Shown here piece by piece: positions 52,782-61,374 of a stretch of 64,000 nucleotides of DNA. The number at the start of each line of letters is the position of its first letter. Position 1 is the first letter of the stretch. The DNA comes from Streptomyces sp. NBC_00341 (GTDB lineage Bacteria; Actinomycetota; Actinomycetes; Streptomycetales; Streptomycetaceae), in the NCBI RefSeq assembly GCF_041435055.1, contig NZ_CP108002.1:6758001-6822000 (forward strand). Reading direction: 5' to 3'. The notes below the pieces were generated by a model. It saw only the letters and a program-made list of their open reading frames with translations. It did no database searches and had not been told where the DNA came from. Both the position numbers and the translations under genes were made by a program.

Positions 52782-53558
52782 TCAGCGCTTCGCGGACCGC
52801 ACGATCGTGAACGCCGCACCCTCGGGATCGGCGACCGTCGCGACCCTGCCGGAGGCGCCCTCCCTGGGTGCCTGGAGGATGTGCCCGCCGAGCTCCACCA
52901 CCTGCTGCGCGGCCTCGTCCGTGTCGGCGACCTCGAAGTACGTCATCCAGTGCGGGCCGCGGTCCCTCGGCAGGCCGTGGCCGACCCCGTGCAGCGACGC
53001 CACCGGGCGGCCGTTCAGGTGCAGGGTCTGGTAGTCGAAGTCGGCCGAGACCACGGCCTCCGTCTCGTAGCCGAAGACCGCCTGGTAGAACTTGGCGACC
53101 GTCGCCGTCTCCCGGGTCACCAGCTCGTTCCAGACCGGCATTCCGGGTGCTCCGGCCGGCGAGGTGCCGATGTGCCGGGCGGCCTGCCAGATCCCGAAGA
53201 CGGCTCCTCCCGGGTCGGAGGCGATGGCCATCCGGCCCGCCTCGCCCGCGTCCAGCGGCCCGACACCCACCGTGCCGCCGCAGGCACGGATCGCCTCCGC
53301 CGTGAGATCGGCGTCGTCGGTGGCCAGGTAGGTCGTCCACGCGATCGGCAGGTGCCGGTCGGGAGAGAGCTGCCCGATGCCGGCCACCTCCTCGCCGTCG
53401 ATCAGCGCCCGGACGTACGGGCCCAGCTGCTCCGGGCCCGGTCCGAACTCCCAGCCGAACAGTTCGGCGTAGAAGTTCTGGGTCGTGTCCAGGCCGTGCA
53501 CGATCAGGCTCACCCAGCAAGGTGTTCCGGGTGTACGCCGCGCGGCAGCCTCGGTCAT
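52782..53558 (-). CDS. VOC-family protein with two glyoxalase-like domains
   Basis: A 258-aa protein with tandem vicinal-oxygen-chelate modules: residues about 10-125 (PCWVSLIVHGLDTTQNFYAELFGWEF...SDPGGAVFGIWQA) and 135-255 (GMPVWNELVTRETATVAKFYQAVFGYE...DPEGAAFTIVRS). This layout is common in Streptomyces and annotated as glyoxalase or hydroxylase, usually without proof. Clear conserved metal ligands of true glyoxalase I are not evident in both halves. ATG 53558 has GAGGAG 8-9 nt upstream; a longer open frame beginning at 53744 lacks a family-like N-terminus. It is convergent with hypB, so it marks the edge of the hydrogenase locus. Confidence 0.85.
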   Translation of the reverse strand: MTEAAARRTPGTPCWVSLIVHGLDTTQNFYAELFGWEFGPGPEQLGPYVRALIDGEEVAGIGQLSPDRHLPIAWTTYLATDDADLTAEAIRACGGTVGVGPLDAGEAGRMAIASDPGGAVFGIWQAARHIGTSPAGAPGMPVWNELVTRETATVAKFYQAVFGYETEAVVSADFDYQTLHLNGRPVASLHGVGHGLPRDRGPHWMTYFEVADTDEAAQQVVELGGHILQAPREGASGRVATVADPEGAAFTIVRSAKR

Positions 53559-53791
53559 CGTCACTATCTCCTCGGACCATCGTGGTGGCCGTACGGGGGA
53601 ACGGGGCCTGCGCGCCGTCGTGCGGTACGGGATGTGTACGCCCCGTGCAGATGCTTGCACCACCCGGCGCTCGATGCGCCCCGGCCGCGCCGCACTTTCC
53701 GTGATCTCGACGGACGAGGTTCCGCTTTGTGCCGGTACGACCATTTCGTCTTTGTTACGGGCTGGCAGGCCACTGCGCGAGGATGGCTCCC

Positions 53792-54622
53792 ATGAAGCCC
53801 ATCATCTCTGCATCCGAATGTGTGAGCGAGTCGGCGGGGCCTCGGCCGCCGGTGCTCCTGGACGTACGTTGGCAACTGGGCGGTCCGCCCGGCCGGCCCG
53901 ACTACGAGGCCGGGCACATCCCCGGGGCGGTCTACGTCGATCTGGACAGCGAACTCGCCGGCCCGGCGGGCAGCGGGGGCCGCCACCCGCTTCCGGAGCC
54001 GGCGCAATTCGGCGCCGTGATGCGCCGCGCCGGGGTCGGCCGGGACAGTTCGGTGATCGTGTACGACGGCGGCCAGGGCTGGGCGGCGGCCCGCGCCTGG
54101 TGGCTGCTGCGCTGGACGGGGCACCGGGACGTCCGGGTGCTGGACGGCGGTCTCGCAGCCTGGACCGGCGAGCTGTCCAAGGAGACCCCGGCCCCAGCCG
54201 AGGGCGATTTCGTGCCGGAGCCGGGGGCGCTGCCGCTGCTGGACGCGGACGGCGCGGCGGCCCTGGCGAGCTCCGGCCTGCTGCTCGACGCGCGGGCCGC
54301 CGAGCGCTACCGGGGCGATGTGGAGCCGATCGACCGGGTGGGCGGGCACATCCCCGGCGCGGTCTCGGCCCCCACGGTGGAGAACGTCGGGGCGGACGGG
54401 CGCTTCCTGTCCGCGCAGACGCTGGCCGCACGCTTCACCGGGCTCGGTGCCGACGGGGACGCCGTGGACGTCGGTGTCTACTGCGGCTCGGGCGTCTCGG
54501 GCGCGCACGAGGTGCTGGCCCTGGAGGTCGCCGGGTTCACCGCTGCTCTCTACGCGGGCTCCTGGTCGCAGTGGTCGGCCGACGAGATCCGGCCGGTCGC
54601 CACGGGCCCCGAGCCCCGGTAA
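53792..54622 (+). CDS. Two-domain rhodanese-type sulfurtransferase
   Basis: A 276-aa thiosulfate/3-mercaptopyruvate sulfurtransferase-type protein. The inactive N-terminal rhodanese domain (PVLLDVRWQLGGPPGRPDYEAGHIPGAVYVDLD...YDGGQGWAAARAWWLLRWTGH) is followed by the catalytic domain with the active-site Cys in VGVYCGSGVSGAHEVLAL. The six-residue CGSGVS loop resembles mercaptopyruvate sulfurtransferases (CGSGVT) more than thiosulfate rhodaneses. ATG 53792 has GAGGA about 8 nt upstream; ATG 53783 is an alternative adding three residues. No other gene is in its transcription unit; a 13-bp hairpin follows. Confidence 0.9.
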   Translation: MKPIISASECVSESAGPRPPVLLDVRWQLGGPPGRPDYEAGHIPGAVYVDLDSELAGPAGSGGRHPLPEPAQFGAVMRRAGVGRDSSVIVYDGGQGWAAARAWWLLRWTGHRDVRVLDGGLAAWTGELSKETPAPAEGDFVPEPGALPLLDADGAAALASSGLLLDARAAERYRGDVEPIDRVGGHIPGAVSAPTVENVGADGRFLSAQTLAARFTGLGADGDAVDVGVYCGSGVSGAHEVLALEVAGFTAALYAGSWSQWSADEIRPVATGPEPR

Positions 54623-54673
54623 CGGGACGGCGGGCCGTAACCGGGAGGCGGGGTTCCGCCCACGCAGCGTGAA

Positions 54674-54703
54674 GGGGCCCGTACGCAAGCGCGTACGGGC
54701 CCC
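54674..54703. terminator. Terminator between the sulfurtransferase gene and sepH
   Basis: GGGGCCCGTACGC (54674-54686) and its exact complement (54691-54703) form a 13-bp stem with a 4-nt loop in the gap between convergent genes. Confidence 0.8.
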
Positions 54704-54725
54704 CGTCATGCGGCGGTCACCCCGG

Positions 54726-55784
54726 TCAGTCCTGCTTCTTGCGGCGCGTGCCGAAGACGATCTCGTCCCAGCTCGGCACCGCGGCCCGGCGGCCCGGCCG
54801 GACGCCGTCCGCCTCGGCCTGCCGGTCGGTCGTGCCGGTCAGCCGGTCGCGGTGACCGGCCACCGCGCGGGGCATCAGCACATCCGCGTAGGCGGAACCG
54901 GCGCCCGCGGAGGCGGCCGGCGGCTCCTCGGCCTCCGGCTCCTGTGCGGCCGGCTCGATCGCCGGCGGCTCGGGCGGTGCGGGGCGCTCCGGTACGACCA
55001 TGTCGCCCCGGAAGCTGGGCACGGCCTCCAGGAGGCTCGTGAGCGAATCGCGTTCGCTCGCGGTGACCCCGCCGATGCGCTCCTCCGGCTCGGGCGGCGG
55101 AGGCGGCGCGGGGCGCTCGATCTGGCGGTCCAGGGCGCGGTCCAGCGGCCGGTCGCGCGGCAGCCGGGCGATCCGCGGGACGAACGGGAAACTCGGTTCG
55201 GGCGCGGCGACGTCGTCGGTCTCGCCGATCAGCGAGCGCGCCTCGTCGTCCACCGCCTGAACGAGCCGGCGCGGGGCGTCGTACGTCCAGCTCGCGGAGT
55301 GCGGCTCACCGGCGACCCGGTACACCAGGAGGACCTCCCAGGTGCCGTCGTCGCGGCGCCAGGAGTCCCACTGCACGGTCTCCTTGTCGGCGCCGCGCAG
55401 CAGGAGGCGCTCCTGCACCGCCTCGCCGAGCTGGGGTCCGGTGTTCTCGCCGGGGCGGCGCACCGGCGTCTTCCGGGCGCGCTCGGCCATGAAGGCGCGC
55501 TCCGCGAGTACGGGGCCCTCGAAGCGGCGGACGCGGTCGACCGGGATCCCGGCGAACTGGGCGACTTCCTCCGCCGACGCGCCGGCCCTTATCCGGGCCT
55601 GGATGTCGCGGGGACGGAGGTGGCTCTCCACCTCGATCTCGATCTGGCCGAGCCGTGCGCGGTCGTTGCGCACGGCGGCTCGCAGCCGCTCGTCGATCGG
55701 GAGGGTGTACTCCGTGCTGTCTGCAGCCTTGAGCACCAGTCGTGTGCCGTCGTTGGAGACGGCCACGACACGCAGTTCGGGCAT
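54726..55784 (-). CDS. sepH: Cell-division protein SepH (DUF3071)
   Basis: A 352-aa actinobacterial FtsZ-binding protein that stimulates FtsZ assembly at division sites. The N-terminal DUF3071 domain (MPELRVVAVSNDGTRLVLKA...LPIDERLRAAVRNDRARLGQ) contains a helix-turn-helix-like segment (SAEEVAQFAGIPVDRVRRFEGPVLAERA, about residues 70-97) reported as important for FtsZ interaction. A disordered Pro/Glu-rich linker (about 215-310) leads to the conserved C-terminus PSWDEIVFGTRRKKQD. Length is close to the 342 aa of S. venezuelae SepH. ATG 55784 begins the family N-terminus; the open frame upstream to 56081 has no family similarity. Confidence 0.93.
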   Translation of the reverse strand: MPELRVVAVSNDGTRLVLKAADSTEYTLPIDERLRAAVRNDRARLGQIEIEVESHLRPRDIQARIRAGASAEEVAQFAGIPVDRVRRFEGPVLAERAFMAERARKTPVRRPGENTGPQLGEAVQERLLLRGADKETVQWDSWRRDDGTWEVLLVYRVAGEPHSASWTYDAPRRLVQAVDDEARSLIGETDDVAAPEPSFPFVPRIARLPRDRPLDRALDRQIERPAPPPPPEPEERIGGVTASERDSLTSLLEAVPSFRGDMVVPERPAPPEPPAIEPAAQEPEAEEPPAASAGAGSAYADVLMPRAVAGHRDRLTGTTDRQAEADGVRPGRRAAVPSWDEIVFGTRRKKQD

Positions 55785-56280
55785 GGGGACCTCCCGGGTG
55801 GTGCCTGCCGACGTCACGTGCGTCGCTGCTTCCGCTAGTCGAGTGTGACCTGCCCGGGTGCAGCCTGCCACAACATTGCCGTGTTGCCCGGCGTGTCGGG
55901 CGTGAGCCCTTGATCGCCGGTATGGCACGGTGACCTCTTGCACAACACAAAGTATCAGTTGGTCACTCTGTGCAGCCGGCCCCCGTGCGATGCCGCGGCG
56001 CCGCCGGATCGAGTGCCTCCTTCGGCCCCCTCCCGAAGGTTCCGGACTTCCACGCGGGAGTCCGGCCCCAGGGCTCGCCACAGTACTCCATTCGGGCCAT
56101 GTGGGTGGACCGCCGCGCCGCTGAAGTTCTCGCGAGGTACGGGAGTTGAGCCGCCCCGTTGGAGGCGGGATGTCCCTCTCGCGTGTCCTGCTTCACAGAA
56201 TCACCGTAAACGGAACTATCGGCTTCGCTCAAATGTCCCTTCTGTTGCATGGTGGGAGCGATGTCAATCAAGGGCTGGAA
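55785..56280. promoter_or_regulatory. Divergent intergenic region with hairpin and ECF-like promoter
   Basis: About 500 bp without a supported gene, between sepH and the DATTVLR-repeat gene. CCGGACT (56042-56048) and AGTCCGG (56059-56065) form a 7-bp inverted repeat with a 10-nt loop. GGAAC (56212-56216) and GTC (56235-56237), 18 nt apart, resemble an ECF sigma promoter for the gene at 56281. The sepH promoter should lie near 55785-55930; no hexamers stand out. Confidence 0.4.
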
Positions 56281-57402
56281 ATGGTGCAGAAGCCGGAAAG
56301 TGACATAGAACCCAGAGAAAGGCGGATCGATCTCAGCCTGCCCCAGGTCGCGGGCAGTGCCGTCGCGGCGGTCGCGGCGGCGGTGGCGGCCTCACAACTG
56401 GGCGTGTACGGAACGATTCTCGGCGCCGGAGTGATGAGCATCGTGGCCACCTGCGGGGGCTCGGTCTTCCAGCACTTCTTCCGTCGTACGGGTGAGCAGA
56501 TCCGCGAGGTCACGGTCCAGGTGAAGCACCCGGACCGTGAGGTGACCGTGTATGCGCGCCAGACGCGTGACGCCGGTGACCCGGACGGGACGTGGGGGAC
56601 CCCCGAGACGCAAGTCGCCCTGCGTGAGGCGGCCGGATCCGCCGATGCCGCCGCGGTACCGCCCGCGATGGACGCCACGACGCTCCTGCGCCGGCCGGAC
56701 GCGGCGACCGACGCGCCCCAGGAGGCGGACGCGACCACCGTTTTGCGCGCCGTGGACGCCACCACCGTCCTGCGTGCCGCGGACGCGACCACCGTCCTGC
56801 GCAAGGTGTCGCAGGACCCCGGGCGCACCCAGCTGATCAGAGCGGTCGACGGAACCCGGCCGCTCGCGACGGCTCCCGGGGCCGGGGACGAGGAGTTCAC
56901 GCAGGCCACCACGCACGGCACCCGGATCCGCGGCTGGAAGCGCTCGGCGCTCGGGGCCGCCGTGGTGTTCGCCGTCTCGATGGCCGGGATCACCACGTTC
57001 GAGCTGGTCTCGGGCAACGACCTGAGCGGCGGTCAGGGAACCACCGTGGGCTCCGTCGTACGCGGCGAGCGCGGATCGGCGCCCGCAGACCCGGCGCCGT
57101 CGCACAGCACGGACCCCGGCCAGGACGACCGGCCCACCCCGGACCGGAGCGGCAGCTCCACCCCAGGCACCGGCCAGGAGCCGGGCGGACAGAGCCGGAG
57201 CCCGGAGACGGACCGGGGCGAGAGCCCGGCGACGGACCCGGCACCCACGCCCACCCCGTCGGACTCCGCGGCCGACCCGGCGCCGCCCACCCCCACCCCG
57301 TCGGAGACCGGCGACGGCGGCAGCACCGCCCCCGACCCGGCGGGCACGGGCAGCGCCCCGGCGCAGCAGGACCCGCCGGCCGGCACGGACACCGGGGAGT
57401 GA
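56281..57402 (+). CDS. Membrane protein with DATTVLR repeats and Pro/Thr-rich tail
   Basis: A 373-aa protein I cannot assign. N-terminal to residue 65: a hydrophobic Ala/Val segment (VAGSAVAAVAAAVAASQLGVYGTILGAGVMSIVATCGGSVFQHFF). Residues about 130-185 hold a tandem repeat of roughly ten residues built on DATTVLRA, with three good copies and degenerate copies on either side (DATTLLRR, RTQLIRAVDGTRPL). A second transmembrane helix (SALGAAVVFAVSMAGITTFELV) lies near 220, followed by a Pro/Ser/Thr/Asp-rich tail to the end. ATG 56281 follows AGGGCTGGA. The Thr-x-x-Leu repeats could be phosphorylation sites read by FHA domains; this is speculation. It is divergent from sepH. Confidence 0.75.
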   Translation: MVQKPESDIEPRERRIDLSLPQVAGSAVAAVAAAVAASQLGVYGTILGAGVMSIVATCGGSVFQHFFRRTGEQIREVTVQVKHPDREVTVYARQTRDAGDPDGTWGTPETQVALREAAGSADAAAVPPAMDATTLLRRPDAATDAPQEADATTVLRAVDATTVLRAADATTVLRKVSQDPGRTQLIRAVDGTRPLATAPGAGDEEFTQATTHGTRIRGWKRSALGAAVVFAVSMAGITTFELVSGNDLSGGQGTTVGSVVRGERGSAPADPAPSHSTDPGQDDRPTPDRSGSSTPGTGQEPGGQSRSPETDRGESPATDPAPTPTPSDSAADPAPPTPTPSETGDGGSTAPDPAGTGSAPAQQDPPAGTDTGE

Positions 57403-57415
57403 GCGGGCGCGGCGG

Positions 57416-58738
57416 TCAGTCGCCCAGGACCCGGCGCAGGTAGTCGTTGGCGAACAGGCGGTCCGGGTCCAGCCGGTCCCGGACCGCGGTGAACTCTCCG
57501 AAGCGCGGGTACACCCCTGCGAGGTAACCGGCGTCACGGGTGTTGACCTTGCCCCAGTGCGGGCGGCCCTCATGGGCGGTCATGATCCGCTCCACCGCCG
57601 TGAAGTACGCCTGGTAGGGCGTGCCCCGATAGAGGTGGACGGCGATGTACGCGCTCTCCCGGCCCGAGGCCGTGGAGAGCGCTATGTCGTCGGCGGGGGC
57701 GGTACGCACCTCCACCGGGAAGCTGACCCGCAGCGGTGAACGCTCCACCATCGCCTTGACCTCGCGCAGCGCCTCCACGGCCGCCTCGCGCGGCAGGGCG
57801 TACTCCATCTCCACGAACCGCACCCGGCGCGGGCTGGTGAAGACCTTGTACGGGATGTCGGTGTAGGTGCGGGCCGACAGGGCGCGGCTGGAGAGCTTGG
57901 CGATCGAGGGGATCGTGGCGGGTACCGCCCGGCCGAGGGCGCAGGCCGCCTGGAAGATCCCGTTGGAGAGGAGCTCGTCCTCGATCCAGCCGCTGACCTT
58001 TCCGGGCGGGGCCGCGGGGCCCGCGCTGCGGTTGTTGCGCTTGGTGTTGCAGTTGCCGGTGTGCGGGAACCAGTAGAACTCGAAGTGCTCGTTCTCGGTC
58101 ACCAGCTGATCGAAGTCGGCCGTGACCCGGTCGAAGGCCATCGGCTCCTCGCGGGCGGCCAGCAGGAAGACCGGCTCCACGGCGAAGGTGATCGCCGTGA
58201 TGACGCCGAGGGCGCCGAGCCCGATCCGCGCCACGGCGAAGATGTCAGGGTTCTCGGTCGCCGAACAGGTCAGCACCGTGCCGTCCGCCGTGACCAGCTC
58301 CAGGGCGCGGATCTGCGCGGATATCGACGCCGATTCACGGCCGGTGCCGTGGGTGCCGGTGGAGGTGGCCCCGGCGACCGTCTGGTCCATGATGTCGCCC
58401 ATGTTGGTGAGCGAGAGGCCCTCGCGGGCCAGCGCGGTGTTCAGGCGCTTCAGCGGGGTGCCGGCCTCGACGGTCACCGTCATCGCCGCACGGTCGATCT
58501 CCCGGATGCCGGTGAGCAGCTCTGGGCGTATCAGCAGCCCGTCGGTGGCCGCGGTCGCGGTGAAGGAGTGGCCGGTGCCCACCGGCTTCACCTTGATGCC
58601 GTCCTCAGAGGCCCGGCGCAGCTCCTCGGCCAGCTCCTCCACGGAGGCGGGTGACACGGTCCGTACCGGACGGGCGGTGACGTTCCCCGCCCAGTTACGC
58701 CAAGCGCTCGTCGCCGTCCGTGCGTAGGTGTCGGTCAT
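57416..58738 (-). CDS. FAD-linked sugar-lactone oxidase family protein (D-arabinono-1,4-lactone oxidase/gulonolactone oxidase type)
   Basis: A 440-aa VAO-family flavoprotein. The N-terminal FAD-binding domain has RPVRTVSPASVEELAEELRRA and the PVGTGHSFTATAATDG loop, whose His is the usual covalent FAD site, and GATSTGTHGTGR. The C-terminal ALO domain contains FEFYWFPHTGNC, GRPHWGKVNT and DPDRLFANDYLRRVLGD, typical of aldonolactone/alditol oxidases. Substrate in Streptomyces uncertain. ATG 58738 with GGGGAAG upstream is chosen; the first 44 bases overlap the end of the MFS gene, so the two are probably co-transcribed and translationally linked. Convergent with the gene ending at 57402, 13 bp away. 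Confidence 0.9.
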   Translation of the reverse strand: MTDTYARTATSAWRNWAGNVTARPVRTVSPASVEELAEELRRASEDGIKVKPVGTGHSFTATAATDGLLIRPELLTGIREIDRAAMTVTVEAGTPLKRLNTALAREGLSLTNMGDIMDQTVAGATSTGTHGTGRESASISAQIRALELVTADGTVLTCSATENPDIFAVARIGLGALGVITAITFAVEPVFLLAAREEPMAFDRVTADFDQLVTENEHFEFYWFPHTGNCNTKRNNRSAGPAAPPGKVSGWIEDELLSNGIFQAACALGRAVPATIPSIAKLSSRALSARTYTDIPYKVFTSPRRVRFVEMEYALPREAAVEALREVKAMVERSPLRVSFPVEVRTAPADDIALSTASGRESAYIAVHLYRGTPYQAYFTAVERIMTAHEGRPHWGKVNTRDAGYLAGVYPRFGEFTAVRDRLDPDRLFANDYLRRVLGD

Positions 58739-59972
58739 CTTCCCCGCGCCCTTCCGTAGGAACCGGCCCACTGAGCCGGCGGTACCCCAGGAACGCCACC
58801 GCGGCCGCGATCGCCCCCGCCACCGCGGGCACCGCGTACCCCGCCTTGGCCCCGGACGCGTCGACCACCCAGCCGGCGGCCGAGGAGCCGAGCGCCACAC
58901 CTACGGCGAGCCCGGTGCTGGTCCAGGTCATGCCCTCGGTCAGTCTCGTGCGCGGTACGTGCTGTTCGACGAGGGCCATGGTGGTGACCATCGTCGGTGC
59001 GATGGCGAGGCCCGCGACAAAGAGCGCCACGGCCAGGAACGGCAGGTTCCCGGCCAGTTGGAGGGGGATCATACTCACGGCCATCGCACACACTCCCACC
59101 AGCCACCGGCCGGACGGCCTGCCCTTCAGGTGCAGCAGGCCGAACACCGCCCCGGCGAGGCAGGAACCCAGCGCGTACACGGCCAGTACGAGGCTCGCCG
59201 CGGCCTTGTGGCCGCGCTCCTCCGCGAAGGCCACCGTCACCACGTCGATCGCCCCGAAGATCGCCCCGGTCGCCACGAAGGTGACCACGAGGACCTGGAG
59301 GCCGCGGGAGCTCATCGCGGAACCCCTGGTGTGCCGCGCGTGTGGATGCGGCACCGGCTCCGTGGCCCGCTGCGCGGTCAGCCAGAAGACGCCGACCAGC
59401 AGGAATCCGGCGGCCAGCAGCGGACCCGCCTCGGGGAACCAGGCGGTGGACAGACCGATCGAGATGATCGGGCCGAAGATGAAGCACACCTCGTCGACGA
59501 TCGACTCCCACGCGTACGCGGTGTGCAGCTGCCGCGCCGAGCCCCGGTAGATCTCCGCCCAGCGGGCCCGGACCATCGAGCCGACGCTGGGGACGCATCC
59601 GGCACCGGCCGCGAACACGAACAGGGTCCAGTCCGCCAGCCCCTGCTGCGCACAGACCAGCAGACCGGTCACCGACGCCAGCGCGACCAGCGTCACCGGG
59701 CGCAGTACCCGGCGCTGCCCGTACCGGTCGACCAGCCTGGATATCTGCGGTCCCACCACGGCGGCGGCCATCGCCAGAGTCGCGGAGAGCGCGCCCGCCA
59801 GCCCGTAACGGCCGGTCAGCTGGGAGACCATGGTCACCACGCCGATGCCCATCATGGACAACGGCATCCGGCCGAGGAAGCCGGCCGAGGAGAACCCCTT
59901 GGAGCCGGGGGCGGCGAAGATCGCGCGGTAGGGACTGGGCACGGGGTACTCCGGTACGCGTGGTGCGGTCAC
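58695..59972 (-). CDS. MFS transporter
   Basis: A 425-aa major-facilitator-superfamily transporter with about 12 hydrophobic segments, for example FLGRMPLSMMGIGVVTMVSQL, GLAGALSATLAMAAAVVGPQISRLVDRYGQRR (with an MFS loop 2-3 motif) and ALFVAGLAIAPTMVTTMALVEQ. It probably exports a small molecule; the substrate cannot be told. GTG 59972 precedes TAPRVPEYPVPSPYRAIFAAPGS, a normal cytoplasmic start. Its end overlaps the start of the FAD-linked oxidase gene by 44 bp in another frame. It is divergent from hemH across a repeat-rich promoter region. Confidence 0.88.
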   Translation of the reverse strand: MTAPRVPEYPVPSPYRAIFAAPGSKGFSSAGFLGRMPLSMMGIGVVTMVSQLTGRYGLAGALSATLAMAAAVVGPQISRLVDRYGQRRVLRPVTLVALASVTGLLVCAQQGLADWTLFVFAAGAGCVPSVGSMVRARWAEIYRGSARQLHTAYAWESIVDEVCFIFGPIISIGLSTAWFPEAGPLLAAGFLLVGVFWLTAQRATEPVPHPHARHTRGSAMSSRGLQVLVVTFVATGAIFGAIDVVTVAFAEERGHKAAASLVLAVYALGSCLAGAVFGLLHLKGRPSGRWLVGVCAMAVSMIPLQLAGNLPFLAVALFVAGLAIAPTMVTTMALVEQHVPRTRLTEGMTWTSTGLAVGVALGSSAAGWVVDASGAKAGYAVPAVAGAIAAAVAFLGYRRLSGPVPTEGRGEDDRHLRTDGDERLA

Positions 59973-60087
59973 ACGCGGTGTCAGGGGTGAATAAGGCCTG
60001 CACAGCTTACGGCCTCACTGTGACCGCCGACGGGGCCGTGCGGGGCGCGACGCCGACCCGGCCGCGGGAGGCCGGAGGAGGCGCGGG

Positions 60088-60195
60088 CGGATGTCGGTGG
60101 GAGCGGTCGGGGGAGGTGCGGGGCGGATGTCGGTGGGAGCGGCCGGGGGAGGTGCGGGGCGGATGTCGGTGGGAGCGGCGCGGGGGGCGGGTGGC
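60088..60195 (+). repeat. Three in-frame 36-bp tandem repeats upstream of hemH
   Basis: Units begin at 60088, 60124 and 60160, each with CGGATGTCGGTGGGAGCGG. Units one and two are nearly identical; the third diverges in its second half. Each unit is 12 codons, in frame with hemH, and carries an ATG preceded by a GGAGG-like ribosome site. Translation would give the repeated dodecapeptide [12 protein letters not shown]. Confidence 0.9.
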
Positions 60196-60207
60196 AGGAT
60201 CGATGCC

Positions 60208-61335
60208 ATGTCCGATCTGCGTGAGCCCGCTCCCTACGACGCCCTGCTGCTGCTCTCCTTCGGGGGTCCCGAAGGCCCGGACGACGTGGTTCCGTTCCTG
60301 GCGAACGTGACCCGCGGCCGGGGTATCCCCGAGGAGCGGCTGAAGGAGGTCGGCAAGCACTACTTCCTGTTCGGCGGGGTCAGCCCGATCAACGGCCAGA
60401 ACAGGGCGCTGCTCGACGCCCTGCGCAAGGACTTCGCGGATCACGGACTCGACCTGCCGGTCTACTGGGGCAACCGCAACTGGGCGCCCTACCTGACCGA
60501 CACCCTGCGCGAGATGGTCCGGGACGGACGCCGTCGCATCGCCGTCCTGGCGACCAGCGCCTACGCCTCCTACTCCGGCTGCCGGCAGTACCGCGAGAAC
60601 CTCGCCGAGTCGCTGGCCGCCCTGGAGGCCGAGGGGCTGCCGGTGCCGCGCGTCGACAAGCTGCGGCACTACTTCAACCACCCCGGCTTCGTCGAGCCGA
60701 TGGTGGACGGCGTGATCGCCTCCCTGGCCGACCTGCCCGAGGACGTACGGGCCGGGGCGCACCTCGCCTTCACCACACACTCGATCCCCACCTCCGCCGC
60801 CGATTCCTCCGGACCGCGGGAGACGCACGGCGACGGCGGCGCGTACGTCGCGGAGCACCTCGACGTGGCCCGGGTGATCGTCGGGGCCGTCCGCGAGCGG
60901 ACCGGCGTCGAGTACCCCTGGCAGCTCGTCTACCAGTCGCGCAGCGGCGCCCCGCACATCCCGTGGCTCGAACCCGACATCTGCGATCACCTGGAGCTGC
61001 TGCACAGCGACGGCGTTCCCGCCGTCGTGATGGCGCCCATCGGCTTCGTCTCGGACCACATGGAGGTCCTGTACGACCTCGACACCGAGGCCACCGCGAA
61101 GGCCGCAGAGCTCCGTCTGCCGGTCCGCAGGTCCGCGACCGTCGGCGCCGACCCCCGCTTCGCGGCGGCGGTGCGCGAACTCGTGCTGGAGCGCGCCGCC
61201 ACCGAACAGGGCCGGGACCCGCAGCGGTGTGCGCTCGGGGCGCTCGGGCCGAGCCACGACCTGTGCCCCGTCGGCTGCTGCCCGGCCCGTGCCCTCAAAC
61301 CGGCCGCCGCGGGCGCCGACAGCCCCTACGCGTAG
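60208..61335 (+). CDS. hemH: Ferrochelatase (coproporphyrin ferrochelatase type)
   Basis: A 375-aa enzyme inserting Fe2+ into a porphyrin; in actinobacteria the substrate is coproporphyrin III (CpfC). Motifs: [25 protein letters not shown] at the N-terminus, [17 protein letters not shown], the metal-site His in [10 protein letters not shown], and [18 protein letters not shown]. The C-terminal [18 protein letters not shown], with the Cys in YSGC, fits the [2Fe-2S] cluster of actinobacterial ferrochelatases. ATG 60208 gives the family N-terminus ([15 protein letters not shown]) with CAGGA upstream. Three in-frame ATGs at 60091, 60127 and 60163 within 36-bp repeats could add up to 39 Gly/Ala-rich residues. 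Confidence 0.93.
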   Translation: MSDLREPAPYDALLLLSFGGPEGPDDVVPFLANVTRGRGIPEERLKEVGKHYFLFGGVSPINGQNRALLDALRKDFADHGLDLPVYWGNRNWAPYLTDTLREMVRDGRRRIAVLATSAYASYSGCRQYRENLAESLAALEAEGLPVPRVDKLRHYFNHPGFVEPMVDGVIASLADLPEDVRAGAHLAFTTHSIPTSAADSSGPRETHGDGGAYVAEHLDVARVIVGAVRERTGVEYPWQLVYQSRSGAPHIPWLEPDICDHLELLHSDGVPAVVMAPIGFVSDHMEVLYDLDTEATAKAAELRLPVRRSATVGADPRFAAAVRELVLERAATEQGRDPQRCALGALGPSHDLCPVGCCPARALKPAAAGADSPYA

Positions 61336-61374
61336 AGCGATTCGATCCGTACCCCTCACACCTCCGGGAGCGCC

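Noticed and set aside
53564-54709. Long minus-strand frame opposite the sulfurtransferase gene
   Set aside because: It is complementary to a gene with intact rhodanese motifs and crosses a terminator; no domain seen.
60088-60195. CRISPR-like array
   Set aside because: Only three contiguous 36-bp units with no spacers between them and no cas genes; it is a tandem repeat.
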